Counted from the stretch's first letter, positions 43,256 to 54,319 are shown. The stretch is DNA of 64,000 nucleotides from Saussurea involucrata (GCA_033807775.1 CM066313.1:61302484-61366483); one strand, 5' to 3'. Notes: generated by a model not told the origin, from the sequence alone. Made by a program: numbers and translations.

Positions 43256-44086
43256 ACAGGACGACGTTGTTTCCTCATCTGAGGAAATATTTGCTCCCAT
43301 CTTTCAGGGAACGCTTTCCTATGGAGTAGACAGGGGTCCATGTCGCCGGGTTGGTGTTCTCGGTAGACGTGGTCCTGTGGTCTGGCATTTACAACCGATA
43401 CGGTCGTTTAGAGACATATGTTCTGGCGCTCGAGCCGATTTGGTCGTTAAAGACCTTTGATCTGGCGTTTACAGCCGATACGGTCGCTAGAGACCTATGA
43501 TACGTTGTGTCTAGCATTTTTAGCTAGTTGTAAATTTCGCTTTAGCGATAGTCGGTAAAAAGTTTACCTTTCTATTGAACCTGATTCGTACATGTCATGG
43601 ACAGGTGTAATGTCGACTGTAAAATATCATTAAGTACACAAATGAACAAGAAGTCGTGCGACATTGTAATACAACGACTAGAACGTAAGTCATAAGACTT
43701 TTATATTTTCGAATCGTATCAGCAAATGTAAACGCGTGCGATCAAAGCATTCATTTGGAACGTGAAATATTTCTAAGTTAAAGAACTTAGATTGTAGGGT
43801 CGCTAGACCTTACGATCGTGTGATTCGATCATACGATGAACTTGAATCATGTGTTCCTGCGAAAGGATAATCAAGTTATAAACCTAATCATTTATGTCGT
43901 ACGATCCTGTGAGAGTGTACTAAAGTCGTACGATAGACTTAGCAATATATATCGTGCGATCCTGCGAGACTAAAGTCGTATGCAACTAATGTCGTGCGAT
44001 CCTTTTCATATGCGTTGCATTCCAGATGCATGGAATATCTCGACTGTCGAGGGTTTGTAGCCGATATTCATTTTTACCTACGACTT
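43256..44086 (-). other. G3 non-coding interior with TCGTACGA-type motifs
   Basis: No gene is visible. Many TCGTACGA, TCGTGCGA and TCGTAnGA motifs occur throughout. The last bases read as the decayed integrase C-terminus. Confidence 0.65.
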
Positions 44087-44531
44087 CTAAGATACGATAA
44101 GGACCTTCCTACTCGGTGGAAAGTTTACCTGCGTTGATCTTTTGAGTGCTTTGGAATACTTGACAGGGGATGTAGTCACCTTCTTGAAAGACTTTAGCTT
44201 CGACGTTTTTGTTGAAATGTCGCTCGACCGCTTGCCCCTGGGTGTCGCGGTCGTCAGCTTGATGTCGCTGTCTTCACAGAACGGTCGAGTCTCGTAGCTT
44301 ATGAACTGGGATCCATTGTCGTAGACGATTTCGGATGTCATTCGACCAATTATCTTCTTGGTCTTCCATCTGGATGTCATCGTCATTTTCGATGGACGAC
44401 GTTGCCAGATTGGAATACTGTCGAGTATTGGTTCGACCAAAGCAGACGCAAGGTTTGCTAAAGCGTCGATTTGAGTATTCTGGTCCATTAAAATCATGAC
44501 TGGTGATTGTGAAGTTCAATGTACAAGTCAT
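44087..44531 (-). pseudogene. G3 RNase H and integrase shreds
   Basis: Two overlapping frames hold DQNTQIDALANLASA (the end of the Tat RNase H region) and SEIVYDNGSQFISYETRPFC (integrase core Asp region), joined with most of the integrase deleted. Confidence 0.75.
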
Positions 44532-44979
44532 CTTTATTGACGATATATGTCATGACTAGCGATCATGAGATTTCAACATGCGAGTCGCTTTTATTGGCGA
44601 CCGAGAATTTTCACATGTGCTTGCCGTGACTGGCGATCATAAGATAAAAAATGTGAGTCATCATTTATCGACGACTATAAATTGCAATCTACGTTTTAAG
44701 TCGTAGAGACTTTGCTCCTCACGATATAAATCGTAAGACTTGTATTTTAAATCGTAAAGACTTTTGTTTCTCACGATGTAAATCGTAAGACATGTATCTA
44801 TATGATCTTACGAGCCTGCAATGTAAAATTGGGGGTGGTCGTTGGTTTTGACCAATGATCTTTTGATTCTTGAATCAACGATCATATATTAGATCAAAAT
44901 AATTTAAACGAGGAAAATATACTTAGAGTATATATATAGAGTTGTTTATACCAAATTCCATCCAAGCGGGATGTCACAG
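44532..44979 (-). other. G3 non-coding interior with phased TCGTA motifs
   Basis: No ORF is supported. TCGTA occurs at 44701, 44731, 44752 and 44783 (spacings 30, 21, 31), each part of a near-palindrome such as ACGATATAAATCGT. Confidence 0.65.
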
Positions 44980-45550
44980 TTACAGTAATTTGTAGTCGAT
45001 AAGCGCCTTTTTCTCCAAGGACCTTTGAAATTGAAATATGGTGTTTTCTATTTTGTGACGGGCGTTCCGAGCCCCCGAGCCCGTCGGACGATGCGATCCA
45101 TGCGATATTTTGACGGAGCATTTTTTAAGGTTTGAATCTGGCTTCGAGCCGCATTTGATTCCGATTGAAGTTGAATCACAGTATCTTGAAGATTTGTTCG
45201 CTTTTGTTTGACAAGCTTGAACGATGGGTCGACATTGGACTTGTGTGAGATGATATCGGGAACAGAATATTCCTTTTAAAAAAGATATCAGCTTTTCTCG
45301 GAGGTTGAGATCGAGGGATGATCCGATGAGGACTTTTTTCTCAGGTTTGCTTTGATCTGGGATGACTTCTTTCATGCGATAATCATTGATTGATTCGAGA
45401 GTGCTTTGAGCATTTTTGAATCCTCCAGTCACTGGGATAGCGGTTCGTTCTGGGTTTCCCTTATCCGTCATTTTCCAGTGATGAAAGTAGAGGAAACTCC
45501 AAGAAACTGTTAGTAAGGTGCACGTTTCGTCGAGGATTTTCTCTAGATGG
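44980..45550 (-). pseudogene. G3 pre-RT pol fragment
   Basis: The frame contains KPEKKVLIGSSLDLNLREKL followed by IFCSR, the short block that precedes RT in Tat elements. The gag and protease that should come first, and the RT that should follow, are gone. Confidence 0.6.
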
Positions 45551-45554
45551 GGTC

Positions 45555-45570
45555 CCACGGATGGCGCCAA
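45555..45570 (-). promoter_or_regulatory. G3 primer-binding site (TGGCGCC type)
   Basis: On the minus strand TTGGCGCCATCCGTGG lies two bases inside the 5' LTR. This non-Met primer site is usual in the Tat/Athila branch of plant gypsy elements. Confidence 0.8.
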
Positions 45571-45572
45571 AC

Positions 45573-46155
45573 TGTTAATGCCAAAAATCGCACCCAAGGG
45601 ACAACTTAAGGTTGATGTGGACTTAACAACTAAAGAAAGGAACCTCTCGACAAAGCGTGCGACGAAGATAAAAATAAATGAGACAAGGGATTTGATGACG
45701 TAGGAAAAACCTCAAACGAGGAAAAAACCTGCGGACGACAGTGGGTGTCGTCGCTGCTCTATGGTCGCCAATCAGGGGCGATGTCCTTGGTACTGGCGTC
45801 GGTCGTACGATGATTACAATACAAATGAAGGAAATGCTTCGAAATGTAAAGTACAAGTGTTTAAATGTAAAAACAGGTGTTTGTTGTGTGAATACAAAGT
45901 GTCATCAACTGTTGGTCGAGGGCTGTTTTCGTGCGTCGAGAGCGATACTTGAGCTTTCCTTCGGGTGTTCTTGAGTTCGCTGTAAGGTTCTGGCTTTCAG
46001 TATTTGATCTCCAGAGTTTGAATGTTCTTTGCTATGTGTTTGGATGATTTTCTCTGCTGTTTAGCGATGTTTTCTGGTATCTCTCCGATCTTCGCTCCTC
46101 CCCCCAAAGTGAAGCTGCCATCTTCATATTTATAGTCTTTGCGGCTTTAAATATG
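45573..46155 (-). repeat. G3 5' LTR, segment left of C5
   Basis: Matches 41394-41968. It is interrupted at 46155 by C5, 20 bp beyond the minus-strand TATA box (46126-46135), so the promoter's upstream region is displaced by 8.2 kb. Confidence 0.93.
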
Positions 46156-47433
46156 TGTTGGACAACCTAAGGGGGGGGGGGGTAAGGTTGTATTTTAAAT
46201 CTTTTACTTTCAAAAAATTCTTTTAAAAAAAATACAGTACAAACAATACAGTACAAATAAAGCAGAGTATAAACAAATAAATATACAACAATTATATAAA
46301 CAGATATAATTTAAATGCACAGCGGAAATGTAAATAGATAAGGGAAAGAGAATACTTGACAACGGTATTTTTAAAGTGGTTCACCAAACACAAAGTTGGC
46401 TAGTCCACCTCGAGAAAATAACACTTCTCGGAGATCCAATACGAAACGTGTTCTTTACGGTAGAAACACAAACCTTAATACAATAAACGCGAATCACTCT
46501 ACTTTGAGAGATTAATGTGGATCACTCACTCTTATTCAAACACTTACAAGAGGGTATAATTTTAATATGAATAATCACTCTTGAATAAGGTTTATCACTT
46601 GGATATTTTTAGAGAGTTTGATCACTTGAGTTGTGTTGCTGATTCAACTAATCGAGAGATTTTAATCTGCTATCAACTCAAGATTTCTTACTCAAAAACG
46701 AGTTTTATAATTTTAACAGTTTTAAATATCAAGAGAAGAAGCTGCAGAGTCTTTATCAAATGCAGAGGAGTTAATGTGAATTGGTTTGTAGTCTTGAATG
46801 CTGGAGGTTGCAAGATATTTATACTGGATGAGCAACAGGGCAGAAGCATTCGCGGTATACCGGCTATCCCCCGCGGTATACCGTGCAGAACAAATAGTAC
46901 TTGTCGGTTGTCAGAGAGAAGGTCAACCCTGCAAAGAACAAACGGTAATGGTACCCGCGGTATACCGCGTTGCACACGGCGGTATACCGCCTGACAGAAG
47001 GTGGTCCAATCAATCAGAGAAACAGCATGCCGCCGCGGTATACCGGCTTTCCATCGCGGTATACCGCCCAGATAAAAGGTGCAGGAAGAAGTACGCATCG
47101 CAGATTTCTTCTAGAAACAAATCCTTCTCAAAGACAGCAAGATGATAAGATGTCTGACTTGGTTTATTTTAAAAACACAGTATTAGAAAAATCCAAGTGG
47201 TATATTATTTTAGGGTGATTTATCATTTTAAAATAAAATGACGCAAATCTTCAGACTTGGATTCTTCAGATAAAAAATTTATCGAGATCATTTAATAACT
47301 GCACACTCAGATAAAATATTAGATAACAAATAATGCGGTGTGTTTTGTAATCATCAAAATAAATATGGAGATGTGATTTTATGTGTACCAAAAATATATC
47401 ACAATATTAAAGTTGGGTACACTTGCACCAACA
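46156..47433 (-). repeat. C5 3' LTR, 1278 bp
   Basis: TGTTGGACAACC to TTGCACCAACA. It has six GCGGTATACC(GC) palindromes at 46852-47067. The ORFs on both strands here (VYR- and GIPR-repeats) arise from this palindrome and occur identically in the other LTR. Confidence 0.96.
46852..47067. repeat. GCGGTATACCGC palindromes in the C5 LTR
   Basis: Cores start at 46852/46873, 46957/46979 and 47035/47056: three pairs with spacing 21, 22 and 21 bp. The same six are in the other LTR (about 53733-53948). The core is a 10-12 bp perfect palindrome, some copies with flanking C/G pairs. Confidence 0.93.
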
Positions 47434-47447
47434 ATCTCCCCCTTTTT
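47434..47447 (-). promoter_or_regulatory. C5 polypurine tract
   Basis: Minus-strand AAAAAGGGGGAGAT abuts the 3' LTR. Non-coding sequence of 150 bp separates it from the pol stop, so there is no room for a 3' ORF. Confidence 0.9.
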
Positions 47448-47596
47448 GATGATGACAAACACAACGCTAAACACGAGAGCATACTCGGTTTCTCTCCCCC
47501 TTTTGTCGAAGCAAAAAGGGTTTAAGAAAGTCGCTTATGCTACCCCTCAAAAGATGCTCCCCCTCAAAATATGAAATATTTGAGAGTTAGTATTTA

Positions 47597-50500
47597 TCAA
47601 GGGTTATACTCAAGCATGCCTAAACCAAGTCTTAATTTAAAGAAGGCTTTTTTGTTAAGAGCTTTTGTAAAAATATCGGCCAAATTATCTTCCGAATCAA
47701 CCTTTTCAAGCACGATTTTGCCTTTTTGAACATTATCTCGTAAAAAGTGATGTCTCAATTCAATATGTTTGGTACGAGAGTGTAAAACGGGATTTTTACT
47801 TAAGTTTATGGCACTTGAGTTATCACACATAATTGGAATTTTGGTTAGATGTACCTCAAAATCGGTAAGTGTGTGTTTCATCCATAGGACTTGAGCACAT
47901 GCTCTTGCGGCGGCTACATATTCCGCTTCGGTAGTAGATAACGCTACGGATTGTTGTTTCTTAGAGAACCAAGACACAAGTGAGAGACCTATAAAGGCAC
48001 ATACCCCACTAGTACTTTTTCGGTCAACAATAGATCCACCAAGATCGGAATCGGCGAAACACGTTACTTCTAACTCGGGTTTCTTTGCGTACCATAAGCC
48101 AAGATTAGTAGTACCTCGTAAATATCGAAAAATACGCTTGACAGCTTCATAGTGAGATTGTTTAGGTGAAGATTGAAAACGAGCACATAAACATACACTA
48201 AACATAATATCAGGTCTACTAGCAGTTAAATATAATAAACTACCAATCATACCACGATAAATCTTTTCATTAAAATCGTTTCCCTCCTCGTCACGAGATA
48301 ATTGAAGGTTTGTGGTCATTGGAGTTTCAACGGGTTTGACATTTTCAAAGTTAAACTTTTTCAACATATCTTTACAATATTTAGATTGACTAATAAAAAT
48401 ACCAGTTTCACATTGTTTTATTTGCAATCCTAAGAAGTATTTTAACTCTCCCATCATGCTCATTTCAAATTCGCTTGTCATTTTCGCAGAAAATTCATTA
48501 CACAGTTTTTCATTAGTGGAACCAAAAATAATATCATCAACATATACTTGCACAACCACAATATCATTTTGAACATATTTCACAAATAAAGTATTATCTA
48601 TTTTACCCATAATATAACCACTAGAAATTAAAAAGGTTTTTAATCTATCATACCACGCACGCGGAGCCTGCTTTAAACCATAAAGCGCCTTTTTTAATTT
48701 ATAAACATGTGTCGGATTTTCAAAATTTTCAAAACCGGGAGGTTGAGAAACGTATACCTCCTCATTTATAATACCATTTAAGAAAGCACTTTTAACATCC
48801 ATTTGAAATAATTTAAAATCTTTAGCATTTGCAAAAGCGAGAAGCATTCGAATAGACTCCAACCTTGCAACTGGTGCAAAGGTTTCGTCATAATCTATAC
48901 CTTCTTGTTGACTGTACCCCTTGGCAACTAAACGTGCCTTGTTTCGTGTGACTCCACCGTTCTCGTCTACCTTATTTCGGAAGACCCATCTTGTGCCAAT
49001 AATGGTTTGACTACTAGGGCTAGGCACTAAGTCCCACACATCATTCCTAGTAAATTGGTTTAACTCTTCTTGCATGGCCAATATCCAATCCTCATCACCT
49101 AAAGCTTCATCTATGGTTTTAGGTTCTATGGTTGAGATAAAGGCATGGAAAGCACAATGGGTATGGATTTGTGATCTAGTTGTCCTTTGGTTTAGGTCAC
49201 CTATAATTTGATCTACGGGATGGCCTCGAGCGGTTCTAAGATTAGGATCATCTACACCTTGTGGAATAAAACAAGGAGGGGCATCACTAGTTTCAATATT
49301 ATTTGTGGAAGGTTGGGTACCTAAATCCAAGGTACTAAGTTGTTGGGCTAAGACATTTCCTTCACAAACATTGTCATTTGCTAAGGGTGCACTCGGTTTG
49401 GGAGGACTCTCGTCAAAGCTAACATTTAAGGATTCTTCTACTACCATGGTCTCCTTATTTAGGATTCTATAGGCTTTGCTATTCCAAGAGTAACCTAGGA
49501 ACACTCCTTCATAGGCTTTAGGGTCAAATTTGGTTAAGTAGGATTTGGTGTTTAAAATGAAACATTTACAACCAAAAACTTTTAGGTGAGCTAGGGAAGG
49601 TTTTCTACCTCGGTAAAGTTCATAGGGTGTCTTATTTAGGATACCTCTAATTAGGACACGGTTAAGCACATAGGTCGCGGTAGCAACGGCATCACACCAA
49701 AACTTTTGGGGAACTTGATGTTCGTTTAGCATGGTTCTACTCATTTCTTGCAACGTTCGATTTTTCCTTTCAACAACCCCGTTTGACTGAGGAGTTCGAG
49801 GAGCCGAAAAGTTATGAGTTATACCATGTTTATCACAAAAGGCACCAAATTGTACATCATTATCGAATTCTCGTCCATGGTCCGTACGTATGGAAACAAT
49901 CGTACAACCTTGTTGGTTTTGAATTCGTTTTCCCAAAATTTTAAACTTTTCGAAAGCCTCATTTTTATGTCTCAAAAATAAAGTCCAAGTATAACGGGAA
50001 TAATCATCCACAATAACCAAAGTATAAAAATTTCCTCCAAAACTTTGAATAGCCATCGGGCCAAAAAGATCCATATGTAAAAGTTCTAAAACTCTTTGAG
50101 TAGAAATAACATTTTTTGATTTATGAGAAACGTGATGTTGTTTGCCGACACGACAAGCATCACAAAAATGATTATCAAACTTTAATTTTGGCAGGTCACT
50201 CACAAGCTCCTTATTTTTTAAGTTTTGCATTAATCTTAGATTAGCGTGACCCAAACGCCTATGCCATAAAGTAGAAACATCATTAATAGAAGATAAGCAT
50301 ACATTTTCAGATACAACAGTTTTACAAATATATAAATTTCCTTTTACAAAACCATTTAAAAGAACTTTGCCATTTTTTATGATTTTACAAGAATCTTCTT
50401 CGAAGACAACAGTTGTATTATTTTTACACAATTGGCGAACACTTAACAAATTAAAATGTAAATTATCAACATGATTAACATTAAGAAATTGAACATTGTT

Positions 50501-50647
50501 GCAAGAAACTGTACCTCTACCAATTATATTTCCTTTGGAGTTTCCTCAAAAAATTACCTGTCCACCATCACATGACTTATATGATGAAAAGAGATTATTG
50601 TTTCCGGTCATGTGACGTGTGCAACCACTATCGAGTATCCAGTCCAT
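47597..50647 (-). CDS. C5 pol polyprotein with one in-frame TGA
   Basis: From ATG 50647: protease WILDSGCTRHMTG (residues about 2-14); TGA at 50546-50548 inside the usual DGGQVIF-GN block; pre-integrase LWHRRLGHANL and CDACRVGKQH; integrase core LHMDLFGPMA, IRTDHGREFD, SPRTPQSNGVVERKNRT-like; RT KGYSQQEGIDYDETFAP, QMDVKSAFLNG, LYGLKQAPRAWYD, VYVDDIIFGS; RNase H CFADSDLGG and STTEAEYVAA; end GLGMLEYNP. All catalytic residues I can check are present. The protease frame is out of phase with gag. The TGA would block pol unless read through. Confidence 0.93.
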
Positions 50648-50699
50648 ATCAAGGTCAATCTACAATAATGAAGATGTAACTTTTATGGTCCCCATTTCT

Positions 50700-51074
50700 C
50701 GTGGGTCCTTGACAATTAGTTTCAATGTCAACCAACATGCATATATATAAAGTCAAACAGAATATATATATATACAATACATTACACAATATTAATATAT
50801 ATATATAATACATCAAACCATATTAATATATATATATAACACATATCAAGTAAGACAAAATATATATAATATATTAAACAACTTTAATATATAATACATC
50901 AAACACAAATATATATATATAACATATTAAACAAACACCATATATATATATATAAGTAATACGTATATATATATAAACAAACAGTACATAGTAATATATA
51001 TTACTTATATATATAATATATACAACAAATTATATTTAAACTATATATATATATAACATATATACATAACACAT
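50700..51074 (-). repeat. (TA)n-rich stretch between gag and pol of C5
   Basis: About 330 bp of TATATA-rich, nearly GC-free sequence (about 50740-51066) lies between the gag stop at 51075 and the short exon-like GP-TRNGDH segment at about 50690. It codes for nothing. Its AT richness and a T-rich AG at its promoter-distal side (about 50663) would suit an intron. Confidence 0.7.
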
Positions 51075-52979
51075 TTAAAACCATAAACGCATACCACCGG
51101 GATTATCATTACTAAACATTCCTTTTGGAATCCATTTATTTACCATTTTAATTTTGCGATTATATTTATCATACACATAAAAACAAGCATTTACATTCGC
51201 ATTATTATTAGGTTTAGAATATTTATCATGGTACATGCGAGCATACGGTTTTCTCGTATTTACATTATTTATTTTACGCACATACGGATGTTTTTGCACA
51301 TATTGATTTCTTGTATTAACTTTAGGTGATTCATAAAGTCTTTTGATGGGTTTACAAGAACATTTATCTTTGCATGTATCGGAACCAATACCTTTTCTAC
51401 ATTTTATACGGTTAGGCATATTAAGCATGTTAAGAACCTTTTTATTACTACTTTCAAAGGCTTTAGCTAGCATGTTATCTTTTTCATATGAAGCACATTT
51501 AGCTTTTAAACATGTAATCTCATTCTCAAGAATATCACATTTTGTACAAATAATATTTTCATGTGATTTTTTATTTAAGCATGCAATTTCTTTATTTAAA
51601 ACATCACAAGATTTACAAAAATCTTTTTCTCCTAATTTAGTTTCTAATTTAGCAATTATATCCATATCATTTTCAGATTTTTGTTTAACATTATTTATTT
51701 CCTTTTTACATGCATTTACAGTTTCTTTTAACATAGCATTCTCATCTTGGTAACGATTTGCAAGAGCGGCCATTTTATGAAAAGATTCATATAATTCTTC
51801 AAGATTATTTTCATTATCACTTTCATAATCACTATCGTAATCCGAGTAAGAAGATTTTACCTCGTCGTCGCTTTCGGCCATAAGACAAATGGCTTGATAG
51901 TCATCTTCTTCTTCACTCTCGCTCCACGCGCCTCCAATGAAGGCTTTCTCCTTCTTCTTTTGGAACTTGTTCTTTTTCGGACATTCATTGGCGTAGTGGT
52001 CTTTGTCACCACATGAGTAGCAAAAGCCTCTCTTTGGCTTAGCTTTATCGTCTTCACTCGAGTCGCCATTTTTCTTAACTTTTTCGTCTCGTTTATGGAA
52101 CTTACGACTTCGATTTTCACCACCACGACGGTAGTTACCGTTTCTTTGAAATCTGCCATTGTTAGAAAATTTATTATTATTATTAAGAAATTTGGAAAAG
52201 TTTCTTACCAACATGGCGACTTCATCGAGAGTTTCGGATGGATCTTTCGAGGAGCTAGCTTTCTCCTTTTTCTTCTCGACTTTTGGTGTTGAGGCATTGA
52301 GGGCGATTGACTTCTTCTTGACTTGCTCCCGATCTTTGTTTCTTTTAAGTGCAATTTCATGCACTTTAAGATTACCGATCAAGTCATCTATCTTCATTAT
52401 GGAAAGGTCACGGGAGTCTTCTAAAGATGTTATCTTTTGCATCCACTCCGAAGGAAGGGCTCGTAGGATTTTCCTTATATAGTCCTCGTTAGGATAAGTG
52501 CGATCCAAACCTTTCAAAGTAGTCACAATAAGGTTAAATCTTTTAAACATTGAGTCAATTGACTCATCTTGTTTCATTTCGAATAGTTCATAATCGTGAA
52601 CTAAAATATTCACTTTACTAGATTTAACCTCTGTGTTTCCACGATGAGTATTATTTAAACTTTCCCATATTTGATTTGCAGTTTTATATGTATATACTCT
52701 TTCAATTTCATCAGTTGTTAAAGCAGCATATAATATATTCTTAGCTTCAAAGTTTAAACAAAAATGAGTTTCATCAGAAGTAGTCCATTCATCTATAGGT
52801 TTATCAATATAAACATCATCTTTCACAATGGTGGGTTTAAAATTCCCTTTTTCTATAATATTCCAAATCTTTTGATTTTTGCCACGCACGTGACATTCAA
52901 ATAGCTCGGCCCAAATGCCAAACTTTTCAGTATCTATCAAAGGAGGTTTTGAAAACACGATATTAGTTTGTTGAGCCAT
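51075..52979 (-). CDS. C5 gag, 634 aa
   Basis: ATG 52979 (MAQQTNIVFSKPPLID), helical UBN2-like capsid to about residue 220, Lys-rich linker, zinc knuckle CYSCGDKDHYANEC (about 318-331), acidic block (about 350-400), and a coiled coil with two copies of a C-x-x-C-D-x-L-x-x-E-I-x-C-L motif (FCKSCDVLNKEIACL and CTKCDILENEITCL). The tail is basic and Tyr/Asn-rich with NKWIPKG near the end. The frame is uninterrupted. It would form the particle and bind RNA. Confidence 0.92.
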   Translation of the reverse strand: MAQQTNIVFSKPPLIDTEKFGIWAELFECHVRGKNQKIWNIIEKGNFKPTIVKDDVYIDKPIDEWTTSDETHFCLNFEAKNILYAALTTDEIERVYTYKTANQIWESLNNTHRGNTEVKSSKVNILVHDYELFEMKQDESIDSMFKRFNLIVTTLKGLDRTYPNEDYIRKILRALPSEWMQKITSLEDSRDLSIMKIDDLIGNLKVHEIALKRNKDREQVKKKSIALNASTPKVEKKKEKASSSKDPSETLDEVAMLVRNFSKFLNNNNKFSNNGRFQRNGNYRRGGENRSRKFHKRDEKVKKNGDSSEDDKAKPKRGFCYSCGDKDHYANECPKKNKFQKKKEKAFIGGAWSESEEEDDYQAICLMAESDDEVKSSYSDYDSDYESDNENNLEELYESFHKMAALANRYQDENAMLKETVNACKKEINNVKQKSENDMDIIAKLETKLGEKDFCKSCDVLNKEIACLNKKSHENIICTKCDILENEITCLKAKCASYEKDNMLAKAFESSNKKVLNMLNMPNRIKCRKGIGSDTCKDKCSCKPIKRLYESPKVNTRNQYVQKHPYVRKINNVNTRKPYARMYHDKYSKPNNNANVNACFYVYDKYNRKIKMVNKWIPKGMFSNDNPGGMRLWF

Positions 52980-53024
52980 TTAGAAGAATAAGAGAAATTT
53001 ATGCAGAATATTTTTGAAAGACCT

Positions 53025-53036
53025 GCTCTGATACCA
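53025..53036 (-). promoter_or_regulatory. C5 primer-binding site (tRNA-iMet)
   Basis: Minus-strand TGGTATCAGAGC, two bases inside the LTR at 53039. The leader to gag is only 45 bp. Confidence 0.95.
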
Positions 53037-53038
53037 AA

Positions 53039-54314
53039 TGTTGGACAACCTAAGGGGGGGGTAAGGTTGTATTTTAAATCTTTTACTTTCAAAAAATTCT
53101 TTAAAAAAAAAAATACAGTACAAACAATACAGTAAAAATAAAGCAGAGTATAAACAAATAAATATACAACAATTATATAAACAGATATAATTTAAATGCA
53201 CAGCGGAAATGTAAATAGATAAGGGAAAGAGAATACTTGACAACGGTATTTTTAAAGTGGTTCACCAAACACAAAGTTGGCTAGTCCACCTCGAGAAAAT
53301 AACACTTCTCGGAGATCCAATACGAAACGTCTTCTTTACGGTAGAAACACAAACCTTAATACAATAAACGCGAATCACTCTACTTTGAGAGATTAATGTG
53401 GATCACTCACTCTTATTCAAACACTTACAAGAGGGTATAATTTTAATATGAATAATCACTCTTGAATAAGGTTTATCACTTGGATATTTTTAGAGAGTTT
53501 GATCACTTGAGTTGTGTTGCTGATTCAACTAATCGAGAGATTTTAATCTGCTATCAACTCAAGATTTCTTACTCAAAAACGAGTTTTATAATTTTAACAG
53601 TTTTAAATATCAAGAGAAGAAGCTGCAGAGTCTTTATCAAATGCAGAGGAGTTAATGTGAATTGGTTTGTAGTCTTGAATGCTGGAGGTTGCAAGATATT
53701 TATACTGGATGAGCAACAGGGCAGAAGCATTCGCGGTATACCGGCTATCCCCCGCGGTATACCGTGCAGAACAAAGAGTACTTGTCGGTTGTCAGAGAGA
53801 AGGTCAACCCTGCAAAGAACAAACGGTAATGGTACCCGCGGTATACCGCGTTGCACACGGCGGTATACCGCCTGACAGAAGGTGGTCCAATCAATCAGAG
53901 AAACAGCATGCCGCCGCGGTATACCGGCTTTCCATCGCGGTATACCGCCCAGATAAAAGGTGCAGGAAGAAGTACGCATCGCAGATTTCTTCTAGAAACA
54001 AATCCTTCTCAAAGACAGCAAGATGATAAGATGTCTGACTTGGTTTATTTTAAAAACACAGTATTAGAAAAATCCAAGTGGTATATTATTTTAGGGTGAT
54101 TTATCATTTTAAAATAAAATGACGCAAATCTTCAGACTTGGATTCTTCAGATAAAAAATTTATCGAGATCATTTAATAACTGCACACTCAGATAAAATAT
54201 TAGATAACAAATAATGCGGTGTGTTTTGTAATCATCAAAATAAATATGGAGATGTGATTTTATGTGTACCAAAAATATATCACAATATTAAAGCTGGGTA
54301 CACTTGCACCAACA
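53039..54314 (-). repeat. C5 5' LTR, 1276 bp
   Basis: Near-identical partner of 46156-47433, with the six palindromes conserved. It is followed by TSD atatg. Confidence 0.96.
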
Positions 54315-54319
54315 ATATG

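Larger units (their letters stand above)
46156..54314 (-). mobile_element. C5: nearly intact young Ty1/copia element
   Basis: LTRs 46156-47433 (1278 bp) and 53039-54314 (1276 bp) are flanked by TSD atatg (46151-46155, 54315-54319). They differ by about four substitutions plus homopolymer lengths (for example 12 against 8 G near the start), about 0.3 %. The PBS is 53025-53036 and the PPT 47434-47447. Gag is intact, and pol is intact but for one TGA. It has the long coiled-coil gag of Sireviruses but no 3' ORF. It is the youngest insertion seen. Confidence 0.96.

Noticed and set aside
46581..47218. ORFs with VYR and GIPR repeats on both strands of the C5 LTR as proteins
   Set aside because: They lie wholly in an LTR, occur identically in the second LTR (53462-54099), and follow from the GCGGTATACCGC palindrome reading open on both strands.
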